A stretch of 64,000 nucleotides of DNA from Polynucleobacter sp. UK-Gri1-W3 (GCF_018881595.1 NZ_JACVQA010000008.1:124001-188000); one strand, 5' to 3'; shown: positions 52,666 through 62,638, counted from the stretch's first letter. The notes: generated from the sequence alone by a model not told the origin. Program-made: numbers and translations.

Positions 52666-53247
52666 TTACTTCTTAGCAGCTGGTGCGCTTACTACTGCGG
52701 CAATTGCTTCTGTGTAAACCACTTTTACTTGATCGTTTACAGCGATATCTTTCATCAAGTCAGGGTTCTGAACCTTCACCTTGAAGATGTTTCCTTGCGG
52801 ACCTTTTAAAGTAACAACATTCTTAGCTGTGTCAATTGCTTCAACATTAGCAGTTGCAGTAACGGTATTAGTAGTGATCATGCCTGGCTTGTCGCCTTTT
52901 GGGGCAGTTGCTGTGCTAGTAGTAACTTGCTCGCTAGTTACGCCTGGATTTTTAACCTTAACCAATTCAATCGCTACAGCCATTTCATAAACAACATCAA
53001 AATGGTCGCCTACTTTAATTTCAGCAAAGTTCTTCACTTCAGGGCCGGCAACGATAGAAGTCTCGCCATCTTTGTTTTTTAGAGTAACTGTGCGTGTTGC
53101 AGCATCAACTTTAGTTACTTCACCGTCATAAATAAGTGCGGCTTCTTGAGCGGCTACTCCAGCAATAGGTGCTTTTGGTTTAGTAAGGTAAAAGTAACTG
53201 CCAACTGCGATTGCAGCAATAACGACAGCAATGATAATTTTTTTCAT
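52666..53247 (-). CDS. Periplasmic or membrane-anchored protein with two similar domains, unknown function
   Basis: A 193-aa protein from ATG 53247, preceded by AAGGAT at good spacing; the frame's earlier GTG and ATG lack this site. One N-terminal hydrophobic segment (IIIAVVIAAIAVGSYFYL) anchors or exports it. Two similar modules follow: EVTKVDAATRTVTLKNKDG...IKVGDHFDVVYEMAVAIEL and NVEAIDTAKNVVTLKGPQG...IAVNDQVKVVYTEAIAAVV, quoted in part. They resemble small OB- or ligand-binding barrels. No family name is certain. Confidence 0.65.
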   Translation of the reverse strand: MKKIIIAVVIAAIAVGSYFYLTKPKAPIAGVAAQEAALIYDGEVTKVDAATRTVTLKNKDGETSIVAGPEVKNFAEIKVGDHFDVVYEMAVAIELVKVKNPGVTSEQVTTSTATAPKGDKPGMITTNTVTATANVEAIDTAKNVVTLKGPQGNIFKVKVQNPDLMKDIAVNDQVKVVYTEAIAAVVSAPAAKK

Positions 53248-53346
53248 AATGGTTTGATCCTTAAGATATTTGAAGTACATCACCATTAGATGGCGATGCG
53301 GAAATGTCTAAATACTAGTAATTTAGTACTTGCTTCTATTGTATTG

Positions 53347-54300
53347 CTAGAAGCTTGCCGCTAGCCCGATAGAGGTGCCATGCACTTTTTGTCCAAATTG
53401 GTAGCGAAATACAACCCTAACCCTAGTAAATATAGGGTCAGAGGCACTTCGATCCAATTCTATACCGGTGCCAACTGAGGATAGGGAATTGAACCCGAGC
53501 GCTCCCCGTAGGTCTCCTAGAAACTCCGTATGTGCCAACTCAAATACAGCTCTTAAGGGTCTATCTAATAGTGTTATCGGTGTTGGAATGCGACTGCGGG
53601 CCCAAAGTGCCAGACTTTGCGAGTCTGCTGATCCCTGAACCGCGGTAGATGTCGCAAATGTTTGGACCGGAATATTGGTGTAACGCAACTCCACATCAAT
53701 CTCTTGATCGGGTTTGTAATTTTCATAATCGAGCATGACTGAGCCACCTAAACCATAAGAGTTCATGCGACCACCGTTCAGGAATTGCAAATCAATCCCT
53801 TTCTGATTTTGAATGACTCGAGAAGCAATAGAGAGATCGCTCTCTAGGTGCCCCAGCATGACATTGGCAATAGGGCGAAAGCGCAGTTCATTTGTAATCG
53901 GAAAATCCCAGCCAACACCTCCAGTGCCAGTCACGCTATTCCAGTGAACTGGCACAGTAATAGAGCTGTTCCCAATCCCATCGGTAAAAGTAGGGTTGTA
54001 ACGATTTACTGCCAGAGTACCCTCTAAGTAGAGTGGAAAATTAGCGCTAATACGGTCACCGCCACCTAAAGAGATCATTTGTAAGTCAGCATTATCGCCA
54101 CCGTTGTTGCGAATAGATAAGGAGCCTGTAGTGATATCTGGCGTGAGAGAGTAGCCGGTAATTGTCATAAAGGCATCAGCACGCTTTTTAAGGTAATTAT
54201 TTGCGGCGTTATAGAGGGCGGATTGGGCATGTGCAAAGCTAATCCCAGCGGCAAATAGGGTGACAAAGAAAAGGAGCTGGGTTCTACTAAAAAGCCGCAT
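53347..54300 (-). CDS. Putative outer membrane beta-barrel protein
   Basis: A 317-aa protein with a signal peptide (LLFFVTLFAAGISFAHAQ) and alternating hydrophobic strands through to a C-terminal phenylalanine (SIGLAASF), the usual outer membrane insertion signal. Strand-like segments include FPLYLEGTLAVNRYNPTF and IDVELRYTNIPVQTF. I recognise no specific family; an autotransporter-like or Solitary barrel is possible. It is divergent from the histidine kinase gene across a 45-bp gap. Confidence 0.65.
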   Translation of the reverse strand: MRLFSRTQLLFFVTLFAAGISFAHAQSALYNAANNYLKKRADAFMTITGYSLTPDITTGSLSIRNNGGDNADLQMISLGGGDRISANFPLYLEGTLAVNRYNPTFTDGIGNSSITVPVHWNSVTGTGGVGWDFPITNELRFRPIANVMLGHLESDLSIASRVIQNQKGIDLQFLNGGRMNSYGLGGSVMLDYENYKPDQEIDVELRYTNIPVQTFATSTAVQGSADSQSLALWARSRIPTPITLLDRPLRAVFELAHTEFLGDLRGALGFNSLSSVGTGIELDRSASDPIFTRVRVVFRYQFGQKVHGTSIGLAASF

Positions 54301-54345
54301 TATTCGATTTTAGCGATTCAATTCAGTGGATGTACTATAGCGAAC

Positions 54346-55794
54346 ATGAAGGTTCTAATTTCTATCTACTTCTTTATTCTCGCCATCATTCAGATGGGCT
54401 TATTTTTGGGTATTTATCATTATTACCGCTCCCAAAGCCTTCTTAAACCTAGTTTCTATTGGATGTTCTCAATAATAGTTAGCGTGGCGGGCTTATTAAC
54501 TTTTGGCGCTGGAGCTGTCACTCTACAAAATATTGTGAACCCTGAATTTAATTTCACGGTAGCTAATAGCCTTTTTTATATCGCTGCGTTATTGCAAGTC
54601 TTATTTTGTCAGTCGCTTAATCGAGAGGTCTCAAAGCAAACAAAGATCTATGCCTTAGCTTCAGTCCTCATTTTCATTCTTACATTCGAATACATGCGCC
54701 TACACGGTACTTTTGAGATTCGAACTGCTGTAATGGCTGCCATTGCCAGTATTTTTTATTGCTGGCAAATTTATGAGTTGGCCGTCAAAAGAAAAACTTC
54801 ACCCTCAAAACAGTTGCTTTATATGCAATGTGCAAGCTTTGCAGAAATATTTTTTGCGATAGGCCGTTTTTTAATATTAGTTACATCTGCTGTTGCGATT
54901 ACGCGTGTTGAGCAAATTCCGCAAATACTGATTATCTTTACTATCTCTCAGTTGGTTATGAATACGCTCTCTTATATAGCCATTGGTAGTTATTGGGCTG
55001 AGCAAGTCGTTGTCGCCAACATCAATGTGATAGCCGAAAATGAGACAACTAAAAAACTATTGCAAGAGCGAGACCTTTTGATTGCCTCATTATTAAAGGC
55101 TAACAAGACCGCTAGCACTGGGGCTTTATCAGCATCCATTGCGCATGAGCTGAATCAACCTTTAGGTGCTTCAAACCTAAATATACAATTCCTACAAAAA
55201 AAATTAACTGAAGGAAGTGTAGATCCTGAGTTGCAAAAAGAAATTTTAGATTCATTGCTATCGGATAACCAGCGAGCAGCAAACATCATTCGATCCCTCA
55301 GATCTGTTTTTGCTGATGAAAAAATCCTGACATCCAAAGTGGATGTCGCTGATTTAATAGACTTAGTGCTTACTATCGCTAGCCCTGAGATTGCTAAGCA
55401 AAATATTCAAATAGTATTGAAGTTAGAAAAAGATTTATTTATAACGGCAAATAAGAGCGAGCTACAACAGGTTCTTTTGAATCTATTGAACAACGCCATT
55501 GATGCCTTGAAGTCCTCGGATAAAGCAGATAAGACAATCACCATTTTGGGTAAGCATATTGGATCTGAGATTCAAATATCGATCACAGATAGTGGTTTAG
55601 GGATTGACCAGGATGTCCAGACCCATATGTTTGAACTCCTCTCGACTACCAAAAGCTCGGGAATGGGCATTGGTCTGTGGTTATGTAAGCATATTATTTC
55701 TAGGCATGGTGGCTCTATTTGGTTTGAGTCTTTTGCCGGTAAAGGAACCACCTTTTTTGTACGTTTGCCTTTGGTTGCGCAGTATTCAATTTAA
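54346..55794 (+). CDS. Orphan sensor histidine kinase
   Basis: A 482-aa membrane kinase. Residues 1-220 hold about seven membrane helices resembling a 7TM-type sensor region. After a coiled linker comes the HisKA box, SASIAHELNQPLGASNLNI, with the phospho-acceptor H267. The ATPase domain has the N-box (LQQVLLNLLNNAIDALKSS), G1 (ITDSGLGID) and G2 (GMGIGLWLCKHI). No response regulator gene is adjacent. The PL-type H-box is common in kinases that signal to LuxR-type regulators. It lies just upstream of the alkylsulfatase and may sense surfactant or envelope stress. Confidence 0.88.
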   Translation: MKVLISIYFFILAIIQMGLFLGIYHYYRSQSLLKPSFYWMFSIIVSVAGLLTFGAGAVTLQNIVNPEFNFTVANSLFYIAALLQVLFCQSLNREVSKQTKIYALASVLIFILTFEYMRLHGTFEIRTAVMAAIASIFYCWQIYELAVKRKTSPSKQLLYMQCASFAEIFFAIGRFLILVTSAVAITRVEQIPQILIIFTISQLVMNTLSYIAIGSYWAEQVVVANINVIAENETTKKLLQERDLLIASLLKANKTASTGALSASIAHELNQPLGASNLNIQFLQKKLTEGSVDPELQKEILDSLLSDNQRAANIIRSLRSVFADEKILTSKVDVADLIDLVLTIASPEIAKQNIQIVLKLEKDLFITANKSELQQVLLNLLNNAIDALKSSDKADKTITILGKHIGSEIQISITDSGLGIDQDVQTHMFELLSTTKSSGMGIGLWLCKHIISRHGGSIWFESFAGKGTTFFVRLPLVAQYSI

Positions 55795-55888
55795 TCCTTC
55801 CATCTTTGTTATTGGCTGTAGGGCTAATTGCTATGGATTTGCTCAAACATATCATTAAAGTAATAAAACATCTCTTCTTTAGGCTCTT

Positions 55889-57994
55889 ATGAAAATCAAA
55901 CTTACCAAAATTTCTTTTGCAGTTGGCATGCTGACCTCTGGCTTAGTTCTCGCTGCTGGTGGCGGTGGAGTTGTTGCCGATCCAGGTGCTATGCAAGGCA
56001 AGCACTTTGATGAGAAGGGTAAAGCACCATCTAGTTACACTGTTGAGCTACAAAACGGGCTTCGCAAGACTCTGCCATTTGAAGATAGGCGAGATTTTGA
56101 AGAGTCAAAGAGAGGTTTTATCGCCGCGCCTCCCTATAAGACCATCATGGCCGATGCGGGTAATGTTGCCTGGGACATGGGAAGCTATGACTTCTTATTG
56201 CAAGGTAAAGACTTTGATAGTGTCCATCCTTCGTTACAACGCCAAGCCATTCTGAATATGAGTTATGGCTTGTATGAAGTAGTGCCAGGAAAAATCTATC
56301 AAGTTCGCGGCTTTGATTTGGCCAATATTAGTTTTGTTAAAACCAATAGCGGCTGGATTGTGTTTGATCCATTGACTGCCAAAGAAACAGCGCGTGCTGC
56401 TCTAGAGTTGGTAAATGAAAAGCTTGGTAAGCTTCCAGTGGTAGCGGTGGTGTATTCCCATTCACACGGAGATCACTTCGGTGGTGTGAGAGGGGTAGTG
56501 GATGAGGCGGATGTCAAGAGTGGCAAGGTAAAGATCATTGCCCCGGCTGGCTTTATGGATCATGCGATTGCTGAGAACGTCTATGCCGGTAATGCCATGA
56601 CCCGCAGAATGTACTTCCAATACGGAGTGTTATTGCCAAGAAGTCCCTTTGGACATGTGGATCAATCGATCGGCAAAAATACTGCAGCAGGCAATTTAGG
56701 TCTTATTGAGCCTAACGTCTATATCAATCAGCCATACGAAAAAATGACGGTTGATGGCGTGGAAATGGAATTCCAAAACACTCCAGGCACTGAAGCTCCT
56801 GCCGAGATGAATACCTACTTCCCGCAATTTAAAGCCTTCTGGGCGGCAGAAAATATCACCGGTACGATTCACAATATTTACACCTTGCGGGGTGCTTTAG
56901 TTCGTGACTCCTTGGCATGGTCTAAGAATATCAACAACGCCTTATATCGCTATGGCAATGAAAGTGAAGTCATGTTTGCATCACATACATGGCCGCGTTG
57001 GGGTAATGAACGTATTCAGGAAGTGATGCGTACGCAGCGCGATAGTTATGCACACTTGCATAACGAAGTCCTTCACCTAGCAAACAATGGTGTCACCATT
57101 AATGAAATCCAGAATGTCTATAAACAGCCTGAGAGCTTGAAGAAGCAATGGGCCGCTCATAGCTATCACGGATCTGAAGAGCACAATAGCCGTGCCGTTA
57201 TTAATCGTTATTTGGGCTATTGGGATGCCAATCCAGCAACGCTAGCGCCATTATCGCCAAAAGATTCTGCGCCACTCTATGTAGAGATGATGGGTGGTTC
57301 AGCCAAGATCATGGCAAAGGGTAAAGAGCTCTATAAGCAGGGCAAGTACCGCGAGGCAATGGAGATCGTAAATAAATTAGTCTACGCACAGCCGAACAAT
57401 ACTGCCGCGAAAGACTTGCTTGCTGACATCTTTGAGCAAATCGGCTACCAAAAAGAAAGCCCAAGTATGCGTAATAGCTTCTTGGGAGCTGCTTATGAAC
57501 TTCGTCATGGCATGCCATCAGGTGCCTCGCCAAAGTCTAATGGCCCAGACATGATCAAAGGCATGACAACCGAACTCTGGCTCAATGCCTTAGCCATCAG
57601 CATGGATAGTAAAAAAGCAGCAGGTATGAATTTCGTCATCAATCTTTCTACTCCAGACAATGGCGAAAAGTTTGTGATTGAAATGAGTAACTCTGCATTG
57701 ACCAACATTAAAGGTCAGCAAGCCAAGAACCCCAATCTGACTATTACGCTGAATCGAAGTGATCTTGAGCAAGTAATGGGCGGCCAAACGACTTTTGACA
57801 AACTCTTAGCCGAAGGCAAGGTAAAGTTTGATGGTGATCGCAAGCCTTTTGATCAGCTTAGGAGCACCTTGACTGTCTTTGTGCCTGATTTTGAATTAAT
57901 GCCAGGGACAAAAGGAAAGGCTGCTCCCAAATCCGCAGCTCCAGCCAAAGATCCATTTGCAGCGCAAGAGATGGCGATTACAGCTGGAGAGTAG
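55889..57994 (+). CDS. Linear alkylsulfatase (SdsA1-like metallo-beta-lactamase fold)
   Basis: Hydrolyses primary alkyl sulfates such as dodecyl sulfate, releasing sulfate and alcohol. The 701-aa protein has a signal peptide (KISFAVGMLTSGLVLAAG), a beta-lactamase-fold domain with the zinc motif HSHGDH at 191-196 and the later PGTEAPAEMN and HTWPRWGN, a dimerisation region and a C-terminal SCP2-like domain (LITLNRSDLEQVMGGQTT in part). All match the SdsA1/BDS1 family. The released sulfate or alcohol could feed growth. A terminator follows. Confidence 0.92.
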   Translation: MKIKLTKISFAVGMLTSGLVLAAGGGGVVADPGAMQGKHFDEKGKAPSSYTVELQNGLRKTLPFEDRRDFEESKRGFIAAPPYKTIMADAGNVAWDMGSYDFLLQGKDFDSVHPSLQRQAILNMSYGLYEVVPGKIYQVRGFDLANISFVKTNSGWIVFDPLTAKETARAALELVNEKLGKLPVVAVVYSHSHGDHFGGVRGVVDEADVKSGKVKIIAPAGFMDHAIAENVYAGNAMTRRMYFQYGVLLPRSPFGHVDQSIGKNTAAGNLGLIEPNVYINQPYEKMTVDGVEMEFQNTPGTEAPAEMNTYFPQFKAFWAAENITGTIHNIYTLRGALVRDSLAWSKNINNALYRYGNESEVMFASHTWPRWGNERIQEVMRTQRDSYAHLHNEVLHLANNGVTINEIQNVYKQPESLKKQWAAHSYHGSEEHNSRAVINRYLGYWDANPATLAPLSPKDSAPLYVEMMGGSAKIMAKGKELYKQGKYREAMEIVNKLVYAQPNNTAAKDLLADIFEQIGYQKESPSMRNSFLGAAYELRHGMPSGASPKSNGPDMIKGMTTELWLNALAISMDSKKAAGMNFVINLSTPDNGEKFVIEMSNSALTNIKGQQAKNPNLTITLNRSDLEQVMGGQTTFDKLLAEGKVKFDGDRKPFDQLRSTLTVFVPDFELMPGTKGKAAPKSAAPAKDPFAAQEMAITAGE

Positions 57995-58021
57995 GCTGCC
58001 TTTCTTATCGAGACTGATAAC

Positions 58022-58045
58022 AAAAGGACCCTGATGGGTCCTTTT
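58022..58045. terminator. Bidirectional terminator between alkylsulfatase and Bug receptor genes
   Basis: Perfect 10-bp stem AAAAGGACCC/GGGTCCTTTT with a 4-nt loop (TGAT). It serves the converging genes on both sides. Confidence 0.88.
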
Positions 58046-58063
58046 GGTCATTTGATTTAATGA

Positions 58064-59077
58064 TTAATTGAGATCCACTTGTAGTTTGGCGTCTTTTACT
58101 AGCTTAGCCCATTGATTTCTGTCTTTAACAATAAACTTGCTAAAAGCTGCTGGTGAACCGCCACCATCTTCTGCACCGACCTCGGCTAACTTGGCCTGTA
58201 CTTCAGGTTTGCGTAATATGGTATTCACATCAGCATTAATCTTATCCACGATCTTTGGATCAAGCTTTGCTGGGCCCATGAGACCGTACCAAGCTGTTGC
58301 TTCAAATCCTGCATAACCAAGTTGTTCCATAGTCGGCAGGCTAGGGTAGGCGGCTGAGCGCTTAGTGCGGGTTTGCGCGAGAGCGATAACTTTGCCGCTT
58401 TGAATATGCGGCGTTGCTGCCCCCATAGTTTCAAATGCATAAGTAATATGTCCAGCCATTAGATCAACCAAAACAGGTCCGCTGCCTTTGTATGGAATAT
58501 GGAGTGCTTGTGTGCCAGACATATGCATCAATAATTCAAAGGCCAGATGTTGAGTGCTTCCATTTCCGGCTGATCCAAAACTAACCTTGCCAGGGTTTTG
58601 TTTCATATAGGCAACCAAATCTTTGACGTTCTTGGCTGGAGCATCAACGTTGGCAATCAGAATGTTTGGTGTAACGCCGAGCAAAACAATTGGCGTAAAG
58701 TCAGTAGTGGCGTTATATGCCATCTTTTGACCTAGCGCTGGAATGATCGAGAGCGCATTGACATGCGCAAGACCAAGGGTGTATCCATCAGCTGGAGATT
58801 TGGCAACAAGATCGGCAGCAATTGTTCCGGCGGCACCGCCGCGGTTATCAACGATGACCTGTTGACCCCACATTTGGGATAGATTGATGGAGATAATGCG
58901 GGCAATCGCATCTGAGCCTCCACCTGGCGGAAATCCAACGATTAATTTAATTGGCTTATCTGGCCATGATTTGGCTTGCGCAAAGGTGTTGGTAGAGATA
59001 GAAATTGCGCTAATGGCAAACGCGCATAAAAACAGAACCCGTGCATACGCACTGCCAGCTAACTTACTTTGAATCAT
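58064..59077 (-). CDS. Bug/TctC-family tripartite tricarboxylate transporter solute receptor
   Basis: A 337-aa periplasmic binding protein. The signal peptide (RVLFLCAFAISAISIST...FAQA) is followed by the Bug opening WPDKPIKLIVGFPPGGGSDA, then GTIAADLVAKSPADGYTLG and VSFGSAGNGSTQHLAFELL. Bug proteins bind carboxylates or aromatic acids and are very numerous in Burkholderiales. No tctAB membrane genes lie beside it, so it works with a transporter elsewhere. Ligand unknown. Confidence 0.9.
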   Translation of the reverse strand: MIQSKLAGSAYARVLFLCAFAISAISISTNTFAQAKSWPDKPIKLIVGFPPGGGSDAIARIISINLSQMWGQQVIVDNRGGAAGTIAADLVAKSPADGYTLGLAHVNALSIIPALGQKMAYNATTDFTPIVLLGVTPNILIANVDAPAKNVKDLVAYMKQNPGKVSFGSAGNGSTQHLAFELLMHMSGTQALHIPYKGSGPVLVDLMAGHITYAFETMGAATPHIQSGKVIALAQTRTKRSAAYPSLPTMEQLGYAGFEATAWYGLMGPAKLDPKIVDKINADVNTILRKPEVQAKLAEVGAEDGGGSPAAFSKFIVKDRNQWAKLVKDAKLQVDLN

Positions 59078-59122
59078 TGCTTGTCTCCGAATCGGATTTT
59101 TATATTTATTAAGTTAATTACT

Positions 59123-60310
59123 TTAACTGAGAAACAGCTCTTGAAGATTATTGAGATAGCGTAAACCCTGATCAGTAGCCTTTAGTTTCGAAGGGTTTTG
59201 ATCCAGCAAGCCTTTTTTACTTGCCACATCTAAATCTTTGCTAATCACATTTAACGGAAGTCCGGTACGCTCGCTAAAGGTGCTGGTATCAACCCCGTCC
59301 TTCAATCTTAAGACGTTAAGCATAAATTCAAAAGGGAGATCCTGGGGTTCAATAACTTTGTTTTCAATTAAGGCGTTGCCCTTGGATTCCATTGCCTGCA
59401 TATAGGTTTCAGGGTGGCGTTCACGTACTTGACGTGTAATCTTGTCCGGGTAGGAAATCTTTCCATGAGCGCCGGCGCCAATACCAATGTAATCGCCAAA
59501 GCGCCAGTAGTTCAGATTATGTTTGCACTCTTGGTTCTTCTGGGCGTAAGCAGAAACCTCATAGCGTTTGTAACCTGCCTTTGTAAGTAAATCCACATTC
59601 TGTTCAAAGATGGCATCGACTTCATCATCGCTTGGTAATTGCGGTGGAAAGTTTGCGAAGTAGGTATTAGGCTCTAGCGTGAGGTTATAAAAGGATAGAT
59701 GGGGTGTTTTAAAAGAAAGTGCTGTCTCTACATCTGCCTTGGCTAACTCTAATGTCTGCTTAGGGAGGCCATACATGAGATCAAGATTCACCGATTTGAA
59801 ATGTTTCAGCGCAATCTCAATTGCGCGCCTAGCTTCCTCACCATTGTGAATGCGCCCCAAGGCTTTAAGCTGTTCATCCTGAAAGCTCTGAACTCCTATC
59901 GACACCCGATTAATGCCTGCCTTTGCAAATCCTGCAAATTTATCGGCTTCGATAGATCCTGGGTTGGCCTCCATGGTGATCTCAGCATCAGGCTCTAGGT
60001 TAACGCGAGCACGTACAGCGCAGAGTAATCGATCCATACCTTCTGCAGACAAAAGGCTAGGTGTGCCGCCACCAATAAAAATACTATGAACCTGACGCCC
60101 CCACGTATTGGCTAGTTCAGTTTCTAAATCGGCGATGAGTACATTGATATAACGATCCTCATCAAAGCCTGCTTTAGATACGCCATTTTTAATTTGATGG
60201 GAGTTGAAATCGCAATAGGGGCATTTTTTTTCGCACCAAGGAAAGTGAATGTACAAAGCCAGAGGTGGCAATGCAGTAAGACTAACTTTATTGGGATTTG
60301 AACTAAGCAC
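59123..60310 (-). CDS. hemW: Radical SAM heme chaperone HemW
   Basis: A radical-SAM protein that delivers haem to respiratory proteins; formerly mistaken for coproporphyrinogen oxidase HemN. The 4Fe-4S motif CEKKCPYCDFNSH is near the N-terminus, GGTPSLL and GVQSFQDEQLKALGRIHNGEEA follow, and the C-terminal winged domain ends LRYLNNLQELFLS. The start chosen is GTG 60310, overlapping the rdgB stop by 8 bp; an ATG at 60352 overlaps 50 bp and is less likely. It follows rdgB and rph in one minus-strand operon. A related C-terminal fragment lies at 52260. Confidence 0.9.
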   Translation of the reverse strand: MLSSNPNKVSLTALPPLALYIHFPWCEKKCPYCDFNSHQIKNGVSKAGFDEDRYINVLIADLETELANTWGRQVHSIFIGGGTPSLLSAEGMDRLLCAVRARVNLEPDAEITMEANPGSIEADKFAGFAKAGINRVSIGVQSFQDEQLKALGRIHNGEEARRAIEIALKHFKSVNLDLMYGLPKQTLELAKADVETALSFKTPHLSFYNLTLEPNTYFANFPPQLPSDDEVDAIFEQNVDLLTKAGYKRYEVSAYAQKNQECKHNLNYWRFGDYIGIGAGAHGKISYPDKITRQVRERHPETYMQAMESKGNALIENKVIEPQDLPFEFMLNVLRLKDGVDTSTFSERTGLPLNVISKDLDVASKKGLLDQNPSKLKATDQGLRYLNNLQELFLS

Positions 60311-60893
60311 GAGATTTGAGTTGGGCAATGAGCTCACGCAAAGCTTGGCCACGGTGACTGATTAAATTCTTTTGCGCAGGATCTAGTTGTGCTGCAGTGA
60401 GTTTTTGCTCAGGTAAAAAGAAGTGGGGGTCGTAACCAAAGCCATTAGAACCTGTTGCCTGTTCAATAATTTGGCCATACCAACGGGTTTGCACAATGAT
60501 GGGTTCCGGATCATTGACGCCGTTGACGAACACTAGAGCGCAAACATAATGAGCGCCTCGATCTGCCTGACCCTTTAATTCTTGGATGAGTTTTTGATTG
60601 TTGGCTGCATCATTGCCTTGATCTCCCGCATAGCGAGCCGACAATACGCCTGGCATGCCATCCAAAGCATGGGCGCAAATACCGGAATCATCAGCTAAGG
60701 CAGGCAAGCCAGATAGAGCGCTAGCATGCCGTGCTTTAGCAAGGGCGTTTTCAACAAATGTGTGGTGCGGCTCTTCTGCGGAAGGAATGCCTAATTCACC
60801 TTGCGGGATGACTTGAAAGTTCAGGGGTGCTAAAAGCGCCTGAAATTCTTTTACCTTGCCAGCATTGTTGGATGCGAGAACGAGCTTTTGCAT
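60303..60893 (-). CDS. rdgB: XTP/dITP diphosphatase RdgB
   Basis: Removes non-canonical purine nucleoside triphosphates (dITP, XTP) from the nucleotide pool. The 196-aa Ham1-family protein shows LASNNAGKVKEFQALL, ENALAKARHASALSGLPALADDSGI and NGFGYDPHFFLPE, with the catalytic aspartate in ADDSG. The stop overlaps the hemW start. It begins 19 bp after the rph stop. Confidence 0.94.
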   Translation of the reverse strand: MQKLVLASNNAGKVKEFQALLAPLNFQVIPQGELGIPSAEEPHHTFVENALAKARHASALSGLPALADDSGICAHALDGMPGVLSARYAGDQGNDAANNQKLIQELKGQADRGAHYVCALVFVNGVNDPEPIIVQTRWYGQIIEQATGSNGFGYDPHFFLPEQKLTAAQLDPAQKNLISHRGQALRELIAQLKSRA

Positions 60894-60912
60894 TAATTAA
60901 GTAAATATCAGT

Positions 60913-61653
60913 TTATTTAAGCGAGTCAATTTGCAATTGCGTGAGCTCTTGAATGCCTTGCTCAGCTAAATCCAATAAAGCATTCAGTTCAGATCTCGAA
61001 AAGGAAACACCTTCAGCGGTACCTTGCACCTCAATCATTCCGCCTTTACCAGTCATGACGACATTCATATCGGTATCGCAAGAAGAATCTTCCGGGTAAT
61101 CTAAATCTAGCACTGCTACCCCTTGATAAATACCAACTGAAATTGCAGCAACGCTATCAATGATGGGGTCCTTAGTGAGTGCGCCACTTTTCAATAGTTG
61201 ATTTACTGCATCGCGAGCAGCAACATAGGCGCCAGTAATGGAAGCTGTGCGTGTGCCGCCGTCTGCTTGCAATACATCGCAATCGAGGTGAATTGTTCTT
61301 TCACCGAGAACTTTTAAGTCAAAGACGCTACGCATAGCGCGGCCAATCAAGCGCTGAATTTCTTGAGTACGACCGGATTGTTTGCCGCGGGCTGCTTCAC
61401 GGTCGCTGCGGGTATGGGTAGAGCGGGGCAGCATGCCGTACTCGGCCGTAACCCAGCCTTCGCCTGAGCCCTTCTTATGAGGAGGCACCTTTTCTAGGAT
61501 GCTGGCAGTACACAGAACCTTGGTATCCCCAAAAGCGATCAAAACGGATCCTTCAGCATGCTTAGTAAAGGCCCTGGAGATGGTTACTGGGCGTAAATCG
61601 GTTGGCTTACGTCCGCTAGGGCGGGCAATATTGGCTGGGTTAGCAGTGCTCAT
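60913..61653 (-). CDS. rph: Ribonuclease PH
   Basis: Phosphorolytic 3'-5' exonuclease trimming tRNA precursors. The 246-aa protein has the expected [15 protein letters not shown] opening, the RNA-binding [17 protein letters not shown], the repeated [13 protein letters not shown] and the active-site aspartates in [21 protein letters not shown], quoted for reference in part. It heads the rph-rdgB-hemW unit and is divergent from yicC with only 55 bp between them. It is not truncated, unlike in some E. coli strains. Confidence 0.95.
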   Translation of the reverse strand: MSTANPANIARPSGRKPTDLRPVTISRAFTKHAEGSVLIAFGDTKVLCTASILEKVPPHKKGSGEGWVTAEYGMLPRSTHTRSDREAARGKQSGRTQEIQRLIGRAMRSVFDLKVLGERTIHLDCDVLQADGGTRTASITGAYVAARDAVNQLLKSGALTKDPIIDSVAAISVGIYQGVAVLDLDYPEDSSCDTDMNVVMTGKGGMIEVQGTAEGVSFSRSELNALLDLAEQGIQELTQLQIDSLK

Positions 61654-61708
61654 AAAGAGGGTCCTGTGAGGTTGGTGTCTAGATTAATAATGAATCTACA
61701 ATGTCCAT

Positions 61709-62638
61709 ATGATATCGAGCATGACTGGTTATGGCAGCGCTTCTCGCCAAGTCTCCTTAGGAGCTGGTGTAGTTGCTGATCTGCAGGTGGAATGTCGGGC
61801 TGTTAATAGCCGCTTTCTGGATCTTGGATTTCGTCTTCCGGACGAATGCCGCGGGGCGGAGCCTGCCTTGCGAGAAATGGCCACCCAAAGCCTTTCTCGA
61901 GGCAAGGTGGAGTTTAGGGCGGCATGGCGAGTCAATAGCGCTGCTGCGGGCGCCGCCAAAAGTAATCCACATGCCTTGGGGGCCATTAATCGAGATCGCC
62001 TTGATGCTTTATATACCCTCCAAGAACAAGCCCAAGAATCTTTCCCAAAAGCACAAGAGCTCAGCATTGCTGAAGTCCTGCGTTGGCCTGGCGTTGTCTC
62101 TGAACCGCGGGGTGAAGAAGATAGCTGGATTACTGCCGCGGTCGAAGCCGGGCGCGCAGCCCTAGCCGTTCTCATGGAAAGTCGTCATGCTGAAGGTAAA
62201 GCCTTGGTTGGTGTATTAACCAGCATTACCGGGAAGATGCGTGACATCGTTAAGGCCATAGAGCCTAAGATTCCTGAATATGTAGCGCAATATCAAGAAA
62301 AGCTCACCGAGCGTTTAGCAGAAGCGCTAGCAACGCAAGAGCAAGCAAAGGCTGGCACTGAGTTGATGGAGCGCATTCGTCAAGAGGTTGTCCTATACGC
62401 AGTCCGCATTGATGTAGCTGAAGAATTCGCGCGCTTAAAGACCCATCTTCAGGCGGTTGATAATGCACTTGCAGGCAAAGGCCCAGTCGGCAAGCGCTTG
62501 GATTTTCTGATGCAAGAACTCAATCGCGAAGCCAATACCTTAAGTTCGAAGTCTGTATCTGAAGAATGCACGCAGGCTGCTCTGGAGCTCAAGCTGATGA
62601 TTGAGCAAATGCGTGAGCAAGTTCAAAATCTCGAGTAA
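61709..62638 (+). CDS. yicC: YicC-family endoribonuclease
   Basis: A 309-aa protein of the YicC/YloC family, recently described as an endoribonuclease linked to RNA turnover. The N-terminal MISSMTGYGSAS and VECRAVNSRFLDLGFRLP and the C-terminal KGPVGKRLDFLMQELNREANTLSSKS are clear markers, quoted here in part. The usual neighbour gmk follows 15 bp downstream. Length and motifs are complete. Confidence 0.93.
   Translation: MISSMTGYGSASRQVSLGAGVVADLQVECRAVNSRFLDLGFRLPDECRGAEPALREMATQSLSRGKVEFRAAWRVNSAAAGAAKSNPHALGAINRDRLDALYTLQEQAQESFPKAQELSIAEVLRWPGVVSEPRGEEDSWITAAVEAGRAALAVLMESRHAEGKALVGVLTSITGKMRDIVKAIEPKIPEYVAQYQEKLTERLAEALATQEQAKAGTELMERIRQEVVLYAVRIDVAEEFARLKTHLQAVDNALAGKGPVGKRLDFLMQELNREANTLSSKSVSEECTQAALELKLMIEQMREQVQNLE

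Noticed and set aside
55604..55858. Extra plus-strand frame at the end of the histidine kinase gene
   Set aside because: It overlaps the G2-box region of an intact kinase in another frame and resembles no protein.
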